Of a stretch of DNA of 64,000 nt, positions 57,801 through 64,000 are shown piece after piece. This DNA is from Asterochloris sp. CNOR1 (taxonomy: Eukaryota > Chlorophyta > Trebouxiophyceae > Trebouxiales > Trebouxiaceae), in the NCBI GenBank assembly GCA_963969365.1, contig OZ017748.1, positions 2,849,001 to 2,913,000 on the forward strand, written 5' to 3'. Below the pieces are notes generated by a model. It ran no database searches. It had not been told where the DNA came from and saw only the letters and a program-made list of their open reading frames with translations. Every line of letters starts with the position of its first letter. The first letter of the stretch is position 1. The position numbers and the translations under genes are program-made.

Positions 57801-60334
57801 CCATTGTGAGCCTGTGTTGCCCTTGTGCTGCTTGGCAGCACTTTTGTCATCCAGACTATCTTGCAGCCCCGCCATGGCCATGTAGTCATGTGCTGCTCAC
57901 TTGCCAGTCTGCGGTTGGCGCACAGCAAAGGCCTGCAAGCCCTACTGGCAGCCTGCCTTGCTGCCTTACCCTGTGTAAAAGGAGCCTTCCTGCATTGCTT
58001 TTGCCAGAAGGCAGAGCGGCTGTAAAAGTCTGCCCTGCGCTTAAGGTTGCACTGCACCAGCTACCTCCCATCTCGTGGGTCCACCTGCCCTGCAGATGGA
58101 GGGTGACAGAGCACGATGCTAAAGAGAGTGCTGCGACACTCCTGTCATGAGCACGAGCAACTCACTCCGTGCAGGTGGAGGGCTACATGTACAGCAACAG
58201 CCAGAACAGGATGCGCATGCGCCTGTACCACACACGGCAGGATGTCTTCCCCAACTATGTGTTCACCCCAATTGTGAGCCCTCCTGCAGCCTCCCCCGAC
58301 TTTAAGCCCCGCGTGGACTGGGAACATTTCCACTCTGTGGAGCCCTTACCATCCGCAATTCACGCCAGAGGGCACCTGCCGCCCGACCTGCAGCGCGTGA
58401 CTTGCCACTGGGGCCTGGGTGAGTACGCACAGCGGTATGCCTGCCTGGTGCAGCTGCCAGCAGCGCCCAGCAGGGATTGGTGGCTTGCTTGGCAGGCGGC
58501 GCCTCCTGCCTGCCCAATTTGCGGTAGGCGACCTCCCACTGGGGGGTTTGTGAGTGCGCATAGCTGCCCACAAGCCTGGCCTAGCCACCAGTGGTGACCT
58601 TCTGCATTGGCTAGAACAGTTGACAGGCAGCTCCAGGATGCCTGACCTGCAGCGTACGATTCCCCACTCAGGTGGAGGTGGCTGCACATGGTGCTGCATG
58701 CACTGGCAAGCAGAGGCGCCTGTGGCAGATAGGCAGCAGGAGCCAGGCGCAGCTTTGTGCCTGAACGTTCTCGGGCAGCTCATTGCTGTCAGTGCCCTTC
58801 AGCGCAATCCCAGAGCTGAACTGCAGCATCCCTCCAAAGCACATCTGCTGCCTTGAGCACGCTTCATCGAGGCTGCTGTTGATTGCCTGTCTGTGACTTG
58901 ACTCAACATGGCTGTGCCGCCTATACTGGCAGATGGCTGCGGCCATAGTGCATGCCTCGCCTGCATCCACCTGCAGGCCTGTGTCTGCCCAGTGGCGTGC
59001 CCGATTTGGTTTGCTCTGTCACCCTCCATGGCAGAGGACACAGCTGTGCCGCCTGCACATCTGACCGCCTCAGGACCAGCATGTTACGTCCCTGCTTCCC
59101 TGCAATGCAAGACAATGTCTGTGAGGAGGCTGCCTAAGCTGTGGCCTGTGCTGCTCTGCACTGCATGCCACTACCTCTGCTTCACAGCTGGCCTGCCCCC
59201 TGCAGCGCGAGATGACGCTGCTGAGCAGGCTGCGCGGGCTCGTGTGTATGCACGCAGCAAGTCGGCGCAGCCGTTCCTGGGCAAGAAGTCCCTGGCTGCG
59301 GGCAGCACCCCAGCCACCGATGTGCTGCAGCCATCCCCCCATGCAGCACTGCGCAGCTTCAGCGCCCCGCATGAGGCAGACACGAATCCCTTGGACCTGA
59401 CCCGCCGCAGCATCAGGAGCACTGCACCAGGTTAGACGGCAGTCACACTAGATGTGCTGTGTCACTGCTCTGGGCAACTTCCTGTGGGGGCCCATCAGCA
59501 GCGCTCAGCATACTGCTGTTCCATGCGCTGCGCTGTGGGCAGGCAACATGTCTGCTGCACAGTCACAGAGCTTCATGCAGGGGCCTGGCAGAGCTCTGAA
59601 ACCAAGACCCCACTTCTGGGGCTCCACGGGTGGCCCATTCTCTGACAGAGCGCGTTGTGCCCTGCAGAGGCCCAGCAGTTCTCTACCTTCCTTCCCCACG
59701 ACGACCCAGAGTCCCTTTTCCGGCGGCGCAGCTCGCGTCTGCATGTCGGCTTTGCAGACCAGCAGAATGGGTTGATACCAGGTCCCAGAGCCTCCGATAA
59801 CTCCCGGGGCGAGGTACAGCTCATGCGCACTGTGACAGCGGGTCTCTGACTGATTAGATGGCTGCAGAGCTGCCAATGGCAGCCTAAGATGCAGTGCCAC
59901 TCTGCTTTGGAGTGGCCCAGGACTGAAGAACCCTGACTAAGTGCACATGTGCCTGGTGTGCTGCGTTTGTCTGTGTGCAGTGGCACAGTCAGCTGACTGT
60001 TGGGGGGCCAGGGCTCATGTACGACAGTGCCTCGCTGATGCTGCTGCCTGCATGCTGGCTGCACAAATCACATCTGCCTTGAGGTACCCAGACTTGGTGA
60101 GGTGCATTGAGCAGTCAGTGCACTTCACTACAGATCCTTGAGGGGTCAGCAGACGTGACCCTGTTAGCCTGCGTCCAGCCAGAAGGTGCCTCCATGCTGC
60201 AGACACTTCAAGAGGTACGTGAATCTCTCGAAAGACGGAGCAATAGCAGCTTCCGGCAACCACCCCGGCCACTTTCCACAGCAGCTCATGATGGCGCCCT
60301 GGCGCCTGAAGACCAAGCGCTGAATATTGTGTAG
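51822..60334 (+). CDS. Inward-rectifier K+ channel (Kir) with two tandem cytoplasmic domains
   Basis: This is a potassium channel subunit. ATG 51822 starts MAMQNFLSKISGRPGPSKEK. One or more N-terminal exons (52000-53100) are uncertain. DFFHTAIHTKLAW (slide helix, 53181-53218) joins VLVVISIIYTASFFFFSALW (TM1, 53510-53581). The pore exon has NETGFLTALIFSIVTEQTI, and after an intron GYGNTFPNECWSVS, giving the TIGYG filter. TM2 is MQVQSIFGMLLDAITIGIVF, then ARISLPKQRGRTIAISDKAT and LKFMFRVADIRRTQ. Cytoplasmic domain 1 holds VISPTTKAFLYTWGEG (about 54991), EELDIGYIDGMLLLPLIQEH, TIDERSPLCGHTHDS, VHAEIVVTFE, MARQSYLAAEVMWGHKFAPI and RYRIDFSERFHNT. Domain 2 repeats the order: LGLSFRVG, HLEIHVRLYVYRWDS (56894), ALEVGYEDGSDRLLLWLPMT, VTHVINESSPL, QDATIVAIVEGYMY, MRLYHTRQDVFPNYVFTPIV and RVDWEHFHSV. 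The tail (59186-59432, 59668-59813, 60138-60334) is polar; an alternative stop is at 59849. Confidence 0.82.
53390..53449. repeat. 30-bp tandem duplication in Kir intron
   Basis: Two head-to-tail 30-mers start at 53390 and 53420, sharing atgcccgggggcctttgcag with few changes outside it. They sit just before the TM1 exon and each carries a tttgcag acceptor-like end. Confidence 0.88.
56523..56624. repeat. Duplicated exon end plus donor in Kir gene
   Basis: The exon end gtggcaacctggggctgtct...ggtgag at 56523-56558 is repeated, degenerated, at 56592-56624 (gtggcaacctgagactgtcc...). The second copy lies wholly in the intron, 34 bp after the first. Confidence 0.8.
57585..57811. repeat. Duplicated exon end plus donor in Kir gene (second site)
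   Basis: The exon end gaccaggacgccactatcgt...catcgtgagt (57585-57618) has a decayed copy at 57779-57811 (gaccaggatgcaaccattct...cattgtgagc). The copy keeps the reading frame and the GTGAG donor for 11 codons (DQDATILAIV) but lies 160 bp into the intron. Confidence 0.82.
58387..58677. repeat. Three echoes of an exon end in Kir gene
   Basis: The exon end gacctgcagcgcgtgacttg...ctgggtgagt (58387-58427) is echoed at about 58527-58556 (gcgacctcccactggggggt...gtgagt) and 58645-58677 (gacctgcagcgtacgattcc...ggtgg). Confidence 0.6.
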
Positions 60335-60739
60335 ATCAGCATTGTTGGGTACACCGAAGACTTCCATCACTGAGCACTGTTCCTGCAGCCTATGTCCTGC
60401 AGGTTGACATCAGGGCAAAGCAACCCCGCCTTATTAGTTTGATTACAGCTCTGGAATGAACTATGCAGCTGGTGGCATCTGCACCTGCCTGATCTTGAAT
60501 GATTTGAGAGCACACCTGCCTGCAAGCCGTCAAGAGAGCTGTCAGTGAAATCTTAGCCAACAATCTGTCACAACGCTAAACCAATGTTTGTCTGATGATG
60601 TGAGCAAAGGAAATGAGGCTACAACTTCTTTCTTACGGCAGCTTGTGAGCTCAGGTGCAGCCTCACGTAGAACAGTCTGCTGCTGCATGTGAGACCTACC
60701 AGCTCAACAGCAAGAGCTGGCGATGCGCGCTGGTTGTGC
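60335..60739. other. Spacer after Kir gene
   Basis: About 400 bp of 3' flank are more A/T-rich than average. I see no exon or RNA gene. Confidence 0.35.
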
Positions 60740-61440
60740 CAAAGCCTTGAGAGTGCGCAAGGCAGCAGGCTGTGCCTCTAAGATACCCTTCAGTTTTGGC
60801 TGTATCAGGGACATCATCACTGCAGCCCTTAAGACGAGCACTCGTCTGAGCTGGCAGTTGCCAGGCAGCGTGAAGCTGCGCCTCAGCGTTGCCGCTGGAC
60901 AGTAGCTGCATGGGGTGGGCTCCACTCGTGATGGCGGCTTCCAACCCTCTGAGCTGCCAGCCGCAAGACTGCTCAGGGCGTCTGTGGCTTCTGTCTCCGC
61001 TTCAGACCTTGATTGCCTGAGGACAGTAGCTGCACCAGGGCTGGCAATGCTGAGGCCCCAATGATGGCCAGCACCCAGGCGTCTGAGCACACAGTCAGGC
61101 GGGCCACAGCAATGACAGCGTGCCATTGCGCATCAGCAATGCCCGCTGACAGAAGCTTTGAAGTGTGAGGCAAGCCGTCAGCACCCATGACAGCTGCTCT
61201 GCACTCCGCTCGAGGGGGGCCGCCAGCTTGGTAACTGCATGGCAGTGCCCTTTAGCTCTGGGATGCCTCTGGCCAGCAGCTGCACCAGAGTTGCCAGCGC
61301 TGGCACAACTGCCCTCATGATGGCTGCAAGGCCGTGGTCTGGACTGTGAGCCACCACGCTCCTCACTGCTGCAGGCACGACCTGTTAGCACTGAAGCTTT
61401 GATAGACTGCTTCTTGCAAGAAGGCTTAGATCTCAGGGAC
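60740..61440 (-). pseudogene. Armadillo-repeat pseudogene, intronless, frameshifted
   Basis: Reading the minus strand from 61440 downward, armadillo-type motifs appear in successive frames: VPALATLVQLLARGIPELKG (frame 1), AVTKLAAPLERSAEQLS (frame 2), LPHTSKLLSAGIADAQWHAV with ASALPALVQLLSSGNQ (frame 3), then after another shift SEAETEATDALSSLAAGSS, and after another SGAHPMQLLSSGNAEAQLHA. The GALPxLVQLLSSGNxExQxxAAxAL pattern is unmistakable, but no single frame holds more than about one repeat and stops fall between them. There are no splice sites that would restore one frame. Other genes in this window are intron-rich, so an intronless copy could be retroposed or simply decayed. I count at least four frame changes. 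Confidence 0.65.
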
Positions 61441-61682
61441 AACACATACCAGCTGGATCTGCAGATTGTTGACCAAAATCAGGAAATGTTTCCTGACTTC
61501 CCCACAGAAGGCTTTGGTCCTCGTCAGATCACACGAGTCAAGGTATGCCCCTTCCAGAAAAGGGCTTGATGTGCCTTTACGACACAGATGATTGTCAACA
61601 CATCAAGCAGCATGTTGCAAAAACACAGATGCCTGTCAGAAGTCAAGGTCAGTACCGAACAGCGTCAGGCAAGCTGGCCATC

Positions 61683-64000
61683 TTAGGCCCTCAAGTAGTG
61701 AACCCAGGGACTGGGCGTCTCCCCAGGACACATAATGGTCAGCTTGCCAGTGCGCAGCTTAGTGGGATCTTCCTTGTATGTCACTGCTATGCTGGTCGCC
61801 TTCTTGGCTGGCAAGGTTTCTGAGGATTTCACGCTGAAGGCCGAGTTGTCCACAGAGTAAAACACCTCTACCTGCTTGGTGAAGATGTTTTTGAAGCTGA
61901 TGCTGGCCGCGCCCTGCACCCAGCAGAGTCAGAGATGTCAGCGGCACAGCTTTCGCCAGCCTTAATGACCCATCTCAGGGACAGGTTGGGCCAGACCAGC
62001 GCCGAGCGAACTCCATGATGTGATCAGCTTGTGGGTCATACACACCCTGACAGCCCATCCTTAGTGTCAAACAGCAGCTGCATCCTGCATGCCAAAGCGC
62101 ATGCAGGAATGCCACAACACAGGGGCAACCCTGGAGCACCCTCTGAGCAGACTGCCCTGCGTTGGGCCAAAAAACCCCCCAAGCTCTGGCGGCCCATTTG
62201 AAGGCCCACCTGTTACAAGCGGATCAAGTGATGCAGACCAGTTTCTCAAGCTGCCATGCAATGAGCCCCTCACCTTCACCATGTCAATGGGTCCCTGAGG
62301 CTTAGGTGGCAGGCACCGCCCGACCACTGGACACTCGTACTCGCCCCCAGCAGGGGAGCTAAGCACCAATACGTCCCTGAAACCCTCGCCCACAGCAGTG
62401 GGTTCAAACACCACCTCCACCTCCACTTCACTGCCCTCTGGACCAGCAGGGGCAGCTGCCACTGCTGGTTTGCACTCAAAGCCGGCCATGCCCTTGTTCC
62501 TGAAGCTGCACTTGTAGTCAGCCTTATCGGCCAGCCAGTGCCTGAAGCGGTACACCTGCACAAGGGACAAGAATTTGAGAGTTCAAGTCTCAATCAGTTA
62601 TCTAAGCCATGCCCACGTTCCCAGGAGGCCCTTTCCAGGTTGAGCATGTCTGGCTGCCAGAGCCAGCTCCCATGCCAAGTACCTGTTGCAATAGGCACCT
62701 CACAGGCGTCACAATGTAGCTCACAAAGCCAATCCACCAGGCAAATCATCAGCTGGCAGCAGCCACCACGCAGGCCCAGCTCAGCACATGGCTACCACTC
62801 CTGATCCTGAATCCTGAGCAGTTTTGGGCGCAAGTGCCTGAGCCAGGTGACGCTGCTGCCGGCATCTGCCACCGCCCACCTGCGTCTCAGTATTCCCCAG
62901 CGCCACGCTGAAGGCCATGCTGCGCTCTGGTCCAGCAGGGGCCCCCTTCAGCCTCAAAGCATACTGGTACAGGCCAAGCTCCTTGCTGGTCAGCTTGAGC
63001 GTGGCTGCTGACTCCGCCGCCAGGAGGGGCCGGTAGGCCACATCCAGGGACGCAGTGCTGCTGGGCTGCACCACAATGCTGGCAGGCACCACCACCTGCA
63101 CATATAAAGCCCAAACAATGTTGGGATCAGAAAGCCAGCATGAAGTTATGATGTGCAGGCACAGCACAGGTCCTGCCAGATTAGCAGCAATGTCAAGAAC
63201 AGGGCCTCGGTTGGCATGATGCTCAAGAAGGAAGCCACTATGATTGCCCGCCGATGAAATGACACCGATGCCACTTCACATGGCCATGCTGCCCAGCACG
63301 CTGCATAGACTGCGCTGGATGCGATCCCCGCGTGACGATTGCCACAGGCTGAAAATGGACTCTCTGGTTCTGACCTGGAGCGCTTGGCTGCCCCGGCCAT
63401 CGTTCACTCACACAGGCAGAGCATGCAGGGAAGTGCAGCCCCGACAACGCCGCCTTGCTGCCCACCTGGCGGTTGTCACAGGCCACACCCATGGTGACAG
63501 CACTGGGGAGGGGGTTGTCCAGCATGACAGCCAGGCTGGTCTTCACCCGCACAGGGGACTCCAGCACCAGCGTGCCCAGCACCGCCGGCGGCGCCGCGGC
63601 AAAGGTCAGCTTGTAGAAGCTGTACTCCCCGGTGGCCTCATTCCTGAAGGTGACTGTGGCCGCAGTGGTGCCCTCGCTGTAGCAGTAGAAATGCAGGCGG
63701 CAGTCCTTCTGGGACAGGCCTGGCAAGTCGATGTGCTGGGGCCCTGCAGGCATTTAGGCAGGGGCCCTGGCACAGTGGCTCATCAGAGGCAGCATTCGAA
63801 TCTGCAGCTTCCTGGGCAAGCCTGGTCCCTGGGCAGGTCAAAGATTGGGGGCCTGCGGGCCATGCATGCAGGTGCACAGTGGCTCTCATAGGTCAGCATC
63901 ATATCAAACCAGCTTCGTGCAGACGCCTGGCCCTAGGGCAGGTCCTTGTGTACTGGCCAGCAGGGAGTGTGGGCAGTGATCGCTCAGCGGCCCTGGTATT
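61683..64000 (-). CDS. CFAP47: CFAP47-like flagellar protein, C-terminal part (5' partial)
   Basis: CFAP47 is a very large axonemal protein built from ASH/MSP-like immunoglobulin-type beta domains. Four exons are clear: about 63753-63470 (HIDLPGLSQKDCRLHFYC, ATGEYSFYKLTFAAAPP, LVLESPVRVKTSLAVMLDNP), 63095-62884 (VVVPASIVVQPSSTASLDVA, KELGLYQYALRLKGAPAGPE), 62556-62265 (VYRFRHWLADKADYKCSFRN, VVFEPTAVGEGFRDVLVLSS, GRCLPPKPQGPIDM) and 61920-61683 (ISFKNIFTKQVEVFYSVDNS, KKATSIAVTYKEDPTKLRTG, PSPWVHYLRA then stop). The HWLAxKADYKC and PPKPQGP motifs and the ending WVxYLxx are those of the CFAP47 C-terminus; HYDIN is a more distant alternative. The gene continues beyond the right edge. Frames are open with no sign of decay. 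Confidence 0.75.

Noticed and set aside
59500-60064. Minus-strand frames opposite the Kir tail
   Set aside because: The plus-strand exons here join in phase (STAP/EAQQFSTF and SRGE/ILEGSAD), which explains the open reading.
62560-62610. A T-arm-like gagagttcaagtctc suggesting a tRNA
   Set aside because: No matching acceptor, D or anticodon arms upstream at the right spacing; it lies in the CFAP47 intron.

Overview
The window reads as nuclear DNA of a green alga, most likely a trebouxiophyte (Coccomyxa/Chlorella/Trebouxia-like), with small genes cut into many short exons. The evidence is dense GT...tgcag introns (plus several GC-AG introns), genes on both strands with very short spacers, strictly eukaryotic products (TIM22, THUMPD1, RPB10, POLA2, CFAP47, cyclin Q) and a plant-lineage TDBD-type domain. 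No rRNA, tRNA, CRISPR, operon or intact transposon was recognised. Species cannot be fixed from sequence alone. Exon borders are hand-predicted from splice sites and protein-family patterns, so gene ends are firmer where a stop or start is quoted.

Layout. 1-343: 3' end of an unrecognised coiled-coil gene. 512-1757 (-): TIM22. 2133-4543 (-): THUMPD1/Tan1. 4993-11503 (+): nucleoplasmin-like protein with serial acidic exons and a C-terminal winged-helix-like domain. 11771-13159 (-): DUF924 protein. 13237-17771 (-): chromatin-reader-like protein with two tandem TDBD-like modules and an AT-hook. 18862-21579 (+): SWIM zinc-finger protein. 21916-27619 (+): SDR fused to a ZADH2/PTGR3-type reductase, ending in a peroxisomal SKL signal. 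About 28.1-28.8 kb (-): weak unknown gene. 28999-35217 (+): coiled-coil, P/Q/A-rich, RGG-tailed protein. 36371-36833 (+): RPB10. 37018-38654 (-): RPA-interacting protein. 39151-40085 (-): RPA12-like Pol I subunit. 40225-42664 (+): rolling-stone-like membrane protein. 42813-48254 (-): POLA2. 48378-50832 (+): TTC5. 50829-51711 (-): cyclin Q. 51822-60334 (+): inward-rectifier K+ channel with two tandem cytoplasmic domains. About 60.74-61.44 kb (-): decayed armadillo-repeat pseudogene. 61683-64000 (-): 3' part of a CFAP47-like flagellar gene.

The strongest novelty candidate is the Kir channel whose single polypeptide carries TM1-pore(TIGYG)-TM2 followed by two successive Kir-type cytoplasmic domains. 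The second is a window-wide pattern: many introns hold degenerate copies of the neighbouring exon end together with its splice site, which points to recurrent local duplication as a source of intron length or new introns. Also notable are the SDR-MDR-SKL fusion, the doubled TDBD module, the nucleoplasmin/winged-helix architecture, and TTC5 and cyclin Q overlapping at their stop codons inside a TTAATTAA palindrome.

Functionally the window mixes housekeeping genes: mitochondrial import, tRNA acetylation cofactor, Pol I/II/III subunits, Pol alpha-primase, RPA import and CDK10-type cyclin. They are arranged as divergent and convergent pairs with 100-450 bp spacers, suggesting shared promoters and overlapping 3' UTRs.
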